Translations under genes and position numbers: made by a program
Source of the DNA: JAUVPY01 sp034412795
Lineage (GTDB): Bacteria; Chloroflexota; Anaerolineae; 4572-78; NAK82
Direction: 5' to 3'
DNA length: 64,000 nt
Assembly (NCBI GenBank): GCA_034412795.1
Contig: DAOUMD010000032.1
Coordinates: 1 to 64,000, forward strand
Notes under the pieces: model-generated
The model's input: only the letters and a program-made list of their open reading frames with translations
Told to the model about the DNA's origin: nothing
Database searches by the model: none
Shown: piece after piece, positions 22,446 through 31,700 of the stretch
How the letters are laid out: each line of letters starts with the position of its first letter
Numbering within the stretch: the stretch's first letter is position 1

Positions 22446-23252
22446 CTACGGAGCCGGTCGGGGCGGCAGTTCGGCAGGCGTGGCATAGTCCTCCTGGACG
22501 GTGCTCGCGCCGGTCACCGACAGGCCGTGGCGCTCCGCCAGGTTGTTGCTCTCATTACGCTCGGCCACGCCGCCGTCGGCGACACCAGGGTTCCAGCTAT
22601 CCACGTATAGGTACAGGTCGCTGGTGCCACCCGCGAAGTAGCCAGGCCAGACACTGTAGTCGGCGGCGGCACTGTCCGAGGTCAGGGTGACGCTCTGGCC
22701 CGGGGCCAGCCCGCCGGAGACGTACCAGGCCAGACCGTAGCAGGGCGACATACCACATATGTCATTCCAACGCTGGTTGACCGCCGGGACCCCCGATGGA
22801 TTGATGTAAAAATCAACCCAGAAGGGGTCGGCCTGTCCCTCGCCGACGTTGGATACTTCGACGCTGATTAACACTGGCTCGCCGGCATTGTAACTGGCTT
22901 TGTCCGGGGTGAGGCTGAAGTCACCCACCAGGTCGGGCAGATTGGGAGCAGAACCTTTTATGACCAGGGGCAGGTAGACGTCCCCCCCGGTGGGCCTGAC
23001 CATGCTGGGCCAGAAGCCGCTCTGGATGATGTAGACCCCGCCGCCCACGTCCGGGGCGGCATCCGGCTGGCCGACGGTGCTTAACAGCTCGTAGTCGCCG
23101 CCGGTGATGGGCGTGTCGCCGCCGACATCTACCGTCCACGAGACCAGTTCAAAGACAGAACCGCTCTGGGCATAAACCAGACCGACACCTGCCAGCAACA
23201 ACAACGTTGCAAGCAGGCTCAGGCCAATCGTCAACGAAACAGTCCGTTTCAT
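22446..23252 (-). CDS. Secreted CARDB-type domain protein
   Basis: A signal peptide (residues 1-28, cleaved near VYAQS) leads to a segment with PITGGDYELLSTVGQPDA, which recurs in Chloroflexota secreted proteins. After it comes a CARDB-like adhesion module (residues 110-250: LPDLVGDFSLTPDKASY, GEPVLISVEVSNVG, and a C-terminal NESNN calcium-type turn). CARDB modules mediate cell-cell adhesion. The protein ends in a Pro-rich tail without an anchor. AGGAAAG precedes the ATG. It follows the three fibre-like genes in the same direction. Confidence 0.75.
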   Translation of the reverse strand: MKRTVSLTIGLSLLATLLLLAGVGLVYAQSGSVFELVSWTVDVGGDTPITGGDYELLSTVGQPDAAPDVGGGVYIIQSGFWPSMVRPTGGDVYLPLVIKGSAPNLPDLVGDFSLTPDKASYNAGEPVLISVEVSNVGEGQADPFWVDFYINPSGVPAVNQRWNDICGMSPCYGLAWYVSGGLAPGQSVTLTSDSAAADYSVWPGYFAGGTSDLYLYVDSWNPGVADGGVAERNESNNLAERHGLSVTGASTVQEDYATPAELPPRPAP

Positions 23253-23304
23253 ATTTCTTTCCTATCTACGTGCTTTAGGTGGTAGCTGTCTCCATCGCCA
23301 GGGG

Positions 23305-25044
23305 TCAGGGATAGCTAGATTGGATGCAACGGGCATAGGCATAGTTGTCGCTACTGCTGTTTTCACAGTCGCAGCGCCATTTGTTGCCGTCCGGATAGGA
23401 GTCCTCCAACTCGTTCTCCGCATGGCAGCGGCAGCCACCACCGACTAAAGTCTCGCCACTCGAGCATTGGGCGTATGTCTGGCCCGTATCCTCGTCCCTC
23501 CAGGTTGTACCATGTTCGTTTACATCAACATCGAAGGGGAAGCCGTAGTCAGTGAAGACCCATTCTCCTGCGTCGCCCGCGCTCTCATCGAACGTCAATA
23601 TCTGGTCGCGGCTTGGGCTTGTAGGTGGTGTCGGAACGGGAATGCCCCGGATGCCGATAACGGTGAACCCGGTGTTGAAAGACCCGGATACGTCTTTGCT
23701 ATATGGGTCGGTAGGCTGCACGTAGGTGCTGTTATGAGTGTGGTCGCTGCGGGCCGGCAGGTTCGTATCTCCAGTTCCCGAGAAACTCACCTGGAGCGGT
23801 CCGTTCGCGGTCGTCAGACCGCCGTCAGGCTGGATCTTGACGGAGATGATTTTGTCCTCCGGGATTTCATTGATGCCCAGCCCGGGGACGAGTTCGCCGG
23901 GCTGGTCCGGCGCACACTGCCACGTCGTGGCAGAGTAGACAAGCATATGACCGTCACCACAATCGGTGCTGCCGATATCGGCGAATAAAATAGTCTCGTT
24001 GGCAATTTTGCTCGTGCCCGCCACGGCGTCAGTCATGATCTTGACCGCTGTGATGGCCGAGTCAGCTATCTTGTCGGAGGAAACGGCGTCGGTCATTATT
24101 TTGGATGAGGTAATGCCCTCTGTGTCGACGGTTACCGTGATGATCCCGGTGCTTCCACCGCCGGTCAGGCCTGATTCCGCTTCCACGTACGTGACATCAC
24201 CTGGCGGAACGGCCTCACAGAAGACGGAGCCATTCGGGTTGATGCGCCGAATCGCCCTGCCGCTGCCGCAGAAGAAGCTGACCCGTTCCTGAACCACATC
24301 AGCGTCGTACTCGAATATGTGGTACTGGGTTACCGGGTCCACAGCCTCGTCGATGCCCTCGCCCGCCTGGTAGTCGGTGCGTGCTGTTACGCAGCGCACC
24401 GAACCGTCGGGATTGATCGCCTGAATGGTTTGCTCGCCGCTGCAGTCGCCGATTACGCGCTGTTGGAACGTATCGGTGTTAATGAAAGTCTCGGTAATCA
24501 CACTGAATTGGTTGTCGGTATCCAGGTTCAAACCAAAACCGTTGCTGTACGTGACAACGTCATCCACGTCGTCTGCAAAGCCGGCCGGCTTGCCCGTAAT
24601 CCCATCCCAGGCCACGCGACCGCCAGCGGCGTCCTGGCTGGTCAAGGCATATGGAACGGAGTCTATCTCGACCCGGCCGGCGAGGGTGTCGTAGCTGCTG
24701 CCGCTCTCCGGGCAACTTACGGCAATCTGCAGATAACGTTCATCTCCAGGAAAGACATCGCCGAAGTCCAGGCTTACCGAGAAGTATCCATCCGTTATCG
24801 CAATGTTGTTCCGTTCCAGTACACCCCCTACCTGGGTGCCCCCTGTCGGCGCATCCCACAGGCTAAATTGAAAGTCACAGGTATTGCTGACGTAGGCCCC
24901 GTTTATCAGGCGCAAACGGCCCTGATAGGAGAACGAGGTGTCGATTGGGCCTTGAGCCGATGCAGATAGGTTCATGAAGCCCACAGCCGACGTGATTCCC
25001 AGGGCCAAGGCAGCAAAAAGTTTAAGGAAGGATTGGCGCTTCAT
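23305..25044 (-). CDS. Secreted tail-fibre-like repeat protein, paralogue 1
   Basis: First from the downstream side of three tandem paralogues. A signal peptide (1-31, ending SASAQG) precedes a beta domain (FSYQGRLRLINGAYVSNTCD ... VEIDSVPYALTSQDA). Next are ITGKPAGFADDVDDVVTY, repeated blocks of the form Q-x-I-N-x-DGSV-x-C, and a run of SSKIMTDAV-like units similar to phage tail-fibre shafts, then a SDHTH motif. The last 60 residues are a Cys-rich domain (GGGCRCHAENELEDSYP, then WRCDCEN) with a terminal YAYARCI. It is exported by Sec, so it is a surface fibre or adhesin, not a cytoplasm-assembled tail fibre. Confidence 0.7.
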   Translation of the reverse strand: MKRQSFLKLFAALALGITSAVGFMNLSASAQGPIDTSFSYQGRLRLINGAYVSNTCDFQFSLWDAPTGGTQVGGVLERNNIAITDGYFSVSLDFGDVFPGDERYLQIAVSCPESGSSYDTLAGRVEIDSVPYALTSQDAAGGRVAWDGITGKPAGFADDVDDVVTYSNGFGLNLDTDNQFSVITETFINTDTFQQRVIGDCSGEQTIQAINPDGSVRCVTARTDYQAGEGIDEAVDPVTQYHIFEYDADVVQERVSFFCGSGRAIRRINPNGSVFCEAVPPGDVTYVEAESGLTGGGSTGIITVTVDTEGITSSKIMTDAVSSDKIADSAITAVKIMTDAVAGTSKIANETILFADIGSTDCGDGHMLVYSATTWQCAPDQPGELVPGLGINEIPEDKIISVKIQPDGGLTTANGPLQVSFSGTGDTNLPARSDHTHNSTYVQPTDPYSKDVSGSFNTGFTVIGIRGIPVPTPPTSPSRDQILTFDESAGDAGEWVFTDYGFPFDVDVNEHGTTWRDEDTGQTYAQCSSGETLVGGGCRCHAENELEDSYPDGNKWRCDCENSSSDNYAYARCIQSSYP

Positions 25045-25073
25045 TGTAAATTAACCTCTTGGTCAAACAATGC

Positions 25074-26852
25074 CTATGGCCATGTCAGGCTGATGCAAAA
25101 GATATAGGCATAATTAGTGTCATTGCTGTTGGCACAGTCGCACTGCCAGCGCGTGGAGGAAGAGGGATAGCTATCTTCCACATTCGCATTCGCATCACAC
25201 TCACAACCGCCTCCGATAACGTGCTCGTTGCTTGAGTCCAGGCACGACACAGATAATTTCCCATCACCATCTGCCCCCGAGGCTTGATTAAAACTGACCC
25301 TTGCCCCCAGGTTAAAAGGGAAGTCATAGGTATCCGGTTGCCAGCGATTTGACGAGAAGCTAAGGATCTCTCCGTCGGCTGGATTTGCATCAGAAACATA
25401 TTGGTTGCGCAGCCCAACGACGGTGAAACCGGTATTGTAGGAGCCTGAGATATCCCTTGCCGCCGGATCGAGGTCCGGGGCTTGGGTATCTTTTCTCACG
25501 TACAGGTCATCGTGATGATGATTGCTATGGGCGGCCTGGTTTGAGGTCCCATCTGAGCCAGGATCCACCGGGCCAAACTGCACACGCAACCCGGAGCCGG
25601 TCACGGCAATGCCTTCCCCCACTCTCAAGGACAGGACGTTGTCAACCAGAGAGACCGCCGCCCCCGGGGTAAAATTGATGCTGTCGTCTTCACCACATTG
25701 CCAAAAAGGGGCAGCCGAACTGCTGCTTCTTTCCAATACCATCTGATCCTGGGAGCAGATCATGCCGAAGTCACTAAACTCGATGCTCCCATCGGCAATG
25801 TGGTTCGTGTTCACAGCTCCTCCGCCAAGCTCTTCTGGCCCCACGGCATAGTCTTTGATTTTCTCCTCGGTCACGGCCCCATCTGCCAACATCTGCGTGG
25901 AGATCCCCGCGTCGGCTACACTCAGATTGACCACCGGCCCGCCAGGATCGGTCGCCGCCAGGCCGGGACCGGCGTTTACTCCGGTAACGTCGCCCTGGGG
26001 AATAGGCTCACATATAACGGAGCCGTCTACATTCACATGACGAATTGCCTGCCCACGCGGCGAATTGCAGGAAGTATCCGTGACCAGCCTCTGTACGATG
26101 TTGTCGTCGATGGCAAAGACGTTCCCGATCGAGACCAATCCTTCTCCGGCCGTGTAGGTTTGACTGGTGGTGCCGCACACCACCCAACCATCGGCGTGAA
26201 CGATCTGGATCGCGTTTGGGTCGCTGCAGCTACCCGTAATGCGCCGCTGCAAGGTGTCGGCCATTCCATCGATAACCGTAGACGTAATCAGGCTGAATTG
26301 GCCGTCAACCAACTCCAGGCCGTAGCCATTGGTGTAGGTGACCACGTCATCTATATCATCGGCAAAGCCGGGCGGCTTGCCGGATATCTCGGACCAGGAA
26401 GCGCCAGCCACCCCGGTAACGTTGCTGGCGCGCAGAGCATAGGGAGCCGGATAGAGGGGCACGCGCTGGCCCATCGTCGTGTAGGTGGTCTCGGACCCAC
26501 ACCGGGTGGCGATTTGCAAATAACGTTTGTCGCCGTTGAAGGCATCGGGGCCAAATTCATTCCCCGCGTTTAACTCGACACGAAAGTAGCCGTCGTGCAC
26601 TGACACTCCCGGGACAGTCTGGCTGTCGCCTATTTGTGTGCCACTGGCATCAGCATCGTACAAGCTAAACTGGAAATCGCAGGTGGTATTGTCAACATAG
26701 GAGCCGCTTCTCAGCAGTCGGCCCTGATAGACAAAGCTATTATCTATAGCGCCCTGGGCGCCGACCAATGCAGGCAGGCTGACCAGCAGGAATGACAGAG
26801 CAATGCCCAGCCCCAAGCCTGCAACAATACTTAGTACAGCGGTGTGTTTCAT
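25074..26852 (-). CDS. Secreted tail-fibre-like repeat protein, paralogue 2
   Basis: The 592-residue middle member of the trio, with the same order of parts. A signal peptide (1-32, LVGAQG), FVYQGRLLRSGSYV and the VPLYPAPYALRA end of the beta domain come first. Then come ISGKPPGFADDIDDVVTY, two Cys-containing blocks with DGWVVC and DGSVIC, a shaft with GDVTGVNAGPGLAATD and SHHHDDLYVR-type motifs, and the terminal Cys-rich domain GGGCECDANANVEDSYP with YAYIFCI. It differs from paralogue 1 in many positions, so the duplication is old. GGAGGTAGCCT precedes the ATG. Confidence 0.7.
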   Translation of the reverse strand: MKHTAVLSIVAGLGLGIALSFLLVSLPALVGAQGAIDNSFVYQGRLLRSGSYVDNTTCDFQFSLYDADASGTQIGDSQTVPGVSVHDGYFRVELNAGNEFGPDAFNGDKRYLQIATRCGSETTYTTMGQRVPLYPAPYALRASNVTGVAGASWSEISGKPPGFADDIDDVVTYTNGYGLELVDGQFSLITSTVIDGMADTLQRRITGSCSDPNAIQIVHADGWVVCGTTSQTYTAGEGLVSIGNVFAIDDNIVQRLVTDTSCNSPRGQAIRHVNVDGSVICEPIPQGDVTGVNAGPGLAATDPGGPVVNLSVADAGISTQMLADGAVTEEKIKDYAVGPEELGGGAVNTNHIADGSIEFSDFGMICSQDQMVLERSSSSAAPFWQCGEDDSINFTPGAAVSLVDNVLSLRVGEGIAVTGSGLRVQFGPVDPGSDGTSNQAAHSNHHHDDLYVRKDTQAPDLDPAARDISGSYNTGFTVVGLRNQYVSDANPADGEILSFSSNRWQPDTYDFPFNLGARVSFNQASGADGDGKLSVSCLDSSNEHVIGGGCECDANANVEDSYPSSSTRWQCDCANSNDTNYAYIFCISLTWP

Positions 26853-26925
26853 AGGCTACCTCCAGCCTTGTCCCGGCGGAGAATCAGATACAAGACAGTA
26901 ATCAATAGCAGATAACGCGCTGAGG

Positions 26926-28701
26926 CTACTCAAAGTGTTTCCTCAAACAGATAGCATAGACTGTTACATTTGAATCGTTGTTGCAACTGCAAAACCAGCC
27001 GCTCCCCCCGGTCGAATCGGAGTCCTCCAAATCATTATTACCGTCGCATTGGCAGCCTCCGGCCAGCAAGACCTCCGAGCTACCGCAGTACACATAGGCT
27101 GTCCCACCGTCGTCCCCGTCCTGGTGGCGATCAGTTCTGATTCTTATGTCGGTGCCGGCCTCCAGGTTGATGGGAAACCCATACGCGCTGGGTTCCCATT
27201 GGCTTCCGGTATACAGCAGCACGTCCCCGTCTCCCGGGGTAGTGGAGGCAATCGGTTCATTTTGGATGTACTGAACCGTGAAACCTCCTCCCGTACCTCC
27301 CTCATACTTGCCGCTCACGTCGCCGGAGGGAAGCGTTGTGCTGGGACGGATGTACTGGCTGCCGTGATCGTGGTCGCTGCGGGCCAGGGTGCTGGCAGTG
27401 CCCATATCACCGCCTGTCCCGGCGAAGTCGATGGCTATGCTGTCGTCAGGGGAAGTGCCGCTCACCATCACACCTGTCCCGGGATTAACAGACAGCTCAT
27501 CGCCGTTTAACGTTAACCCCGGACCGGCCTGGTAGGTGATAGCCGTGTCCTCCTCACACGTCCAGGAGCTTGAGCCGGTCTTCCACTTTAGTACCTTCCC
27601 TTCTCCAGAACAACCATTCTCAGCCAGGTCAATAAAGCTGATGGCGCCGGTCAATATCTTGGAGCTGTCGATTTGATTACTGCCAATTTTTGAGCCGACG
27701 ATTGCTCCGGATTGAAGATGGGATGTACTGATGGCGGCTGTGGCTAACATACTGGTTGTGATACCGCCGGTGCTCACTTGCAGGGTTACCTCGCCAGCGC
27801 TGCCGCCACCGGTCAACCCGGCACCGGCTACCACTTCGGTGATGGTGCCCTGCGGGATGAGTTCGCACTCCACCGAGCCGTCTTGACTGACCTGTCGAAT
27901 GGCATAGCCCGAATCGCAGCTCTGGGTTATGCGTCGTTGTACGATGGTGTCGTCTATCGAAAATTCGTTACCGTTGAGTAGCAGCCCTTCGCCCGCCTGG
28001 TAGGTGCGCGGGGCAGCCCCACATTGCACCGAACCATCGGCGTTGATGCCCTGGATGGCCTGGAGACCGGTACAACTGCTGTCGACTCGCTCTTGGTAAA
28101 CATCCGTGGAAAGAGATCCCACAATCGGGCTGGTGATGACGCTGAATTGGTTGCCGCTCAAATCCAGGCCGAAGCCTGCGGTGTAGGTCACCACATTGTC
28201 CACGTCGTCGGCAAAGCCGGGGGGCTTGCCGGTCACGTCGTTCCAGTGGTAGGTGCCGGTATTGAGGGCATTTGGGGCGTACAGGGCGTAGGGGACGGCA
28301 TTGACGGAAACTCGCTGATCCATGGGGGTATACGCGGTATCAGCCCCACATTTTACGACAACTTGCAGGTAGCGCTTGTCGCCACTGAAAGCGTCAGCGC
28401 CGAACTCGTTTCCTGTGTTCAGGAGGACGTTGAAATAGCCATCGCTCACGGTTACCCCACTGACTGTCTGAGCGATGCCTACCTGGGATCCACCGGCCGG
28501 TGCGTCATACAGTTCAAACTGGAGGTCGCAGGCAGCAGCCTCCAGATAAGCGCCGTTCTGCCGCAGCCGGCCCTGGTATGTGAAGGTGTTGTTCAAAGGC
28601 TCTTGGGCACCGACCAGCGCCGGCAGGCCCAGCAGCAGAGCCAACGCTCCCAGGCTCAGTCCCAGCACCAGAGATAGGGCAAACAAGGTTCTTTGCGTCA
28701 T
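26926..28701 (-). CDS. Secreted tail-fibre-like repeat protein, paralogue 3
   Basis: First of the trio in transcription order. The open frame extends upstream, but ATG 28701 has an ideal AGGAGG and begins a normal signal peptide (TQRTLFALSLVLGLSLG ... LVGAQE). The following parts match paralogues 1 and 2: FTYQGRLRQNGAYL, VSVNAVPYALYAPNA, VTGKPPGFADDVDNVVTY, shaft repeats with AGAGLTGGGSAGEVTL, a SDHDHGSQYIRPS motif, and the Cys-rich end GGCQCDGNNDLEDSDS. The invariant ends and variable shaft are what one expects of receptor- or matrix-binding fibres. It lies 35 bp after the giant FG-GAP gene. Confidence 0.72.
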   Translation of the reverse strand: MTQRTLFALSLVLGLSLGALALLLGLPALVGAQEPLNNTFTYQGRLRQNGAYLEAAACDLQFELYDAPAGGSQVGIAQTVSGVTVSDGYFNVLLNTGNEFGADAFSGDKRYLQVVVKCGADTAYTPMDQRVSVNAVPYALYAPNALNTGTYHWNDVTGKPPGFADDVDNVVTYTAGFGLDLSGNQFSVITSPIVGSLSTDVYQERVDSSCTGLQAIQGINADGSVQCGAAPRTYQAGEGLLLNGNEFSIDDTIVQRRITQSCDSGYAIRQVSQDGSVECELIPQGTITEVVAGAGLTGGGSAGEVTLQVSTGGITTSMLATAAISTSHLQSGAIVGSKIGSNQIDSSKILTGAISFIDLAENGCSGEGKVLKWKTGSSSWTCEEDTAITYQAGPGLTLNGDELSVNPGTGVMVSGTSPDDSIAIDFAGTGGDMGTASTLARSDHDHGSQYIRPSTTLPSGDVSGKYEGGTGGGFTVQYIQNEPIASTTPGDGDVLLYTGSQWEPSAYGFPINLEAGTDIRIRTDRHQDGDDGGTAYVYCGSSEVLLAGGCQCDGNNDLEDSDSTGGSGWFCSCNNDSNVTVYAICLRKHFE

Positions 28702-28736
28702 AATGCATCCTCCTGTCAACACGGGCGCTCGTCTTT

Positions 28737-31700
28737 TCATCGACATGGACGGCTGACGTAGCTGGCCGTGCTGGGCGGCGATTCGCCCGCAGCGTTGAAG
28801 GCAGTCACGTAATAGATGTATCCACATCCCGCCGTAGCGTCGGTGTAGCTGGCGGCGTCAGATGCTACAGCGGCTATTAGCTCGAAGTCACCTGTCCCCG
28901 GACGCGGGCTGCGATAAACGTGGTAGCCGAGGACCGCTTCGGCGGCTGGGTTGGGAGTCCAGGATAGCGTCGTCTGGCTAGATCGCATGCGTCCGCGTAG
29001 CCCGGAAACCTGAGATGGGGCACCGGCGACTGCGCCCGACACGCCGCCCGGTCTAAGAATGATGGGCAGGTAAAGGCTGTTAGTCAGCGGTTGGGAAGTA
29101 GTCGCCTCCTGAACGACAACCAGGGCAGTAGCCATCGCCTCCCGTATCACCGGGCAAGGCTCGCCGGTGATGGTTAGAGCCACCGTATATGTGCCTGGCG
29201 TCGTATATTTATGCTCCACCCAGTTCATGACCTGAGTGGTGCCGTCGCCTAAATCCCAGGTGTAGGTGAGCACGCCGGTGCCTGCCCCGATGCCGGATTG
29301 GAGTTTTATGGTTTGGCTGGCCGCCACCGTATTGGTGAGCACATCGTTGACCGTAATCCTGATGCTTGCGTCGGCCGGCCATTCGCAGGTGAGAGCCTGT
29401 ACCCGGAAGGGGGGGCTGACTGCCCAGGTGCTGGCACGCTGGATCGGTCCGGCTGGCTTCTGGTGGACAATGCCAACCCGGAACAGCACATAGTCACCCA
29501 CCGCCCCGTTGGCTTCGCTGTCCCAGATCACGGTAGCTGTCTCGCCCTGGCGCGATGTTGTTCCGTCGTGCGAGGTTGTGCCGGAGATAACGGCCTCCTG
29601 CCACGTAGCCCCGCCGTTAAGCGAGTATTCGAACCACGTCCTGTCGACGATAATATCGTCTCCGGAAGGGTTCCCGGCGCTGCGTGGTCCATCGGGATCG
29701 AAGACTGTGTAGGTAATGGGTATCGTGTAGTCGTTCAGGACCCCGGAAGAGATAGCGTAAGCATCATTCGTGCCCGGCCGGTGGACGACCAGGTAGGATG
29801 GATTGCGGGGCAGCGGCATATCGCCCAGTTGGCCGTGATGAGCCGGCGATACATAGCCGTTTTCATACACACCGTTTAGCTGCATTGGGTCATTCTGAGC
29901 GAAAGCCAGATCCAGGTCGCCGTCACTATCAGCGTCGCCCCAGGCCAGGCCGGTGGTCTGGTAGGCTTGTGCCGATTCCCAGAGCCAGAGCAACCGGGTG
30001 CCATCTGTCGTGTCGATGTTGGCGTACACCTGGTCTTGCTGGCCGTAGTTGCCCAGCGCCAGTTCAGGTCTGCCGTCGCCGTTCCAGTCGCCCCAGGCCA
30101 CGCTCCGTGTGTTGGCGCTGAGCGTCGAACTCCAGACTTGGCTAAAGGTCCCGCTGAAGCTGTCCAGGTTCTCGTAGACATAACTGCGCTCATTGTCGTT
30201 GCCTATGGCCAGGTCTGGATCGCCGTCACTGTCGTAATCAGCCCAGTCTACGCTGTGCGTGCACCATCCGTCGGCCGGCAGGCCGGACCCGGAAACCAGG
30301 CTAAAGCTATCATCTCCGTCGTTGTGGTAAAGTTGAATGCTCTCCGACAGATCGCTGTTGCAATTGCCGACGACGAAGTCCAGGTAGAAGTCGCCGTCAT
30401 AATCGGCCCAGGCCACACTGGTGGTGCGCTCCAATTGGGATGAAGTCCAGCACGGAGCGGAAGCATCCAGGAAAGGCGAAGTTCCTTGGTTGATAAACAC
30501 ATAGTTCTGCCTGGCGCCGCTAAGCTTGCCACCAGCGAACAGATCCAGGAACCCATCGCCATCGGCGTCTCCCCAGCCCAGGCTATAGGCTTCAACGCCG
30601 TTTATCGTCTGGGGGGATGCGTTGTGGCCGTATAATTTGATTTGCCCACCCGGCACACCGTCGGCGATTTCGAGGTCGCCGTCGCCATCGTAATCACCAA
30701 AGACGGCCACACGCCGACCGCCGCTGTCAAACGTGGGGTCGCCACCGGCAGAGCTACCGGCCAGCGTAAAGCCCTGACCGGTGTTCAGGTACAGGCGTGT
30801 GCTGTCCGGGTTCGGACTGCTGCCGTCCAAATCCGGGCTGGCGCTGTACAGCAGGTCCAGCAGGCCGTCGCCGTCATAGTCGCCCCAGGCGACGCCGCTA
30901 GCTTTGAATCCGCTGTTGCCGACCCGGTTGTCGAGGGTAAGCGCCGGGTTGAGGAAAGAGCCGTAGGTTGTGAATTGCTGACTCTCGCGCTTCAAGTTGA
31001 CCGCCGACAGGTCCAGGTCCCCGTCGTTGTCGCGGTCGATGCAGCGCAAGCTGGTGACCGTACCGGTGACCAGGTCGCTTTCGGGCACGAGGGTGGCCTG
31101 GGATGAGAAGTAGCTGACATCCATACCCGCCTGGTTCAAATAGATCTTGAGTTCAGGTGCTGCGTCCTGGCTCGACTCGGCTACCGCCAGGTCCAGCCAT
31201 CCGTCGCTTTGCAGGTCGGCCCAGTCGATGCCATAGCTGGTGATCCCGTTCAGCGTCTGGCCCACCGTCCAATCATCGCTCCCTCCCTGGTTCCGGTAAA
31301 GCTTGACCTGTTCGGCATCTGGAAAAGCTGCGGCCAGGTCCAGGTAGCCATCCCGGTTGTAGTCGCCCCAGGCCAGGTCGAATAACTCAGTGTCCACGCC
31401 CTGGTCAAGTTGGATGGCGGCCTTGTTGGTAAAAGCCAGCTTGCGCTGCCCGCTCACGGATGTGTTCTTGACGAGATAAACAAAGCCTCCGCCAGGGAAC
31501 TCCAAATCGACGCCGCCGATAGCCAGGTCTGGGTAGCCGTCGTTATCGTAGTCGCCCCAGGCCAGGTCGTTTACGGTGCCCAGTTCCCGTTTTTCGTTGC
31601 CTATCAGGAAATAACGTCGGTTCTGGTATAGGGCATTTCGATCGCCGTCGTTGGCGACAGCCAGATCCAAATCGCCGTCGCCATCCACATCACCCCAGGC

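Noticed and set aside
23305..28701. The fibre-like paralogues as eCIS tail fibres
   Set aside because: All three have Sec signal peptides, whereas eCIS fibres are assembled in the cytoplasm; I treat them as surface proteins.
28702..28827. 42-residue N-terminal extension of fibre paralogue 3
   Set aside because: ATG 28701 has AGGAGG and opens a standard signal peptide; the extension would hide it.
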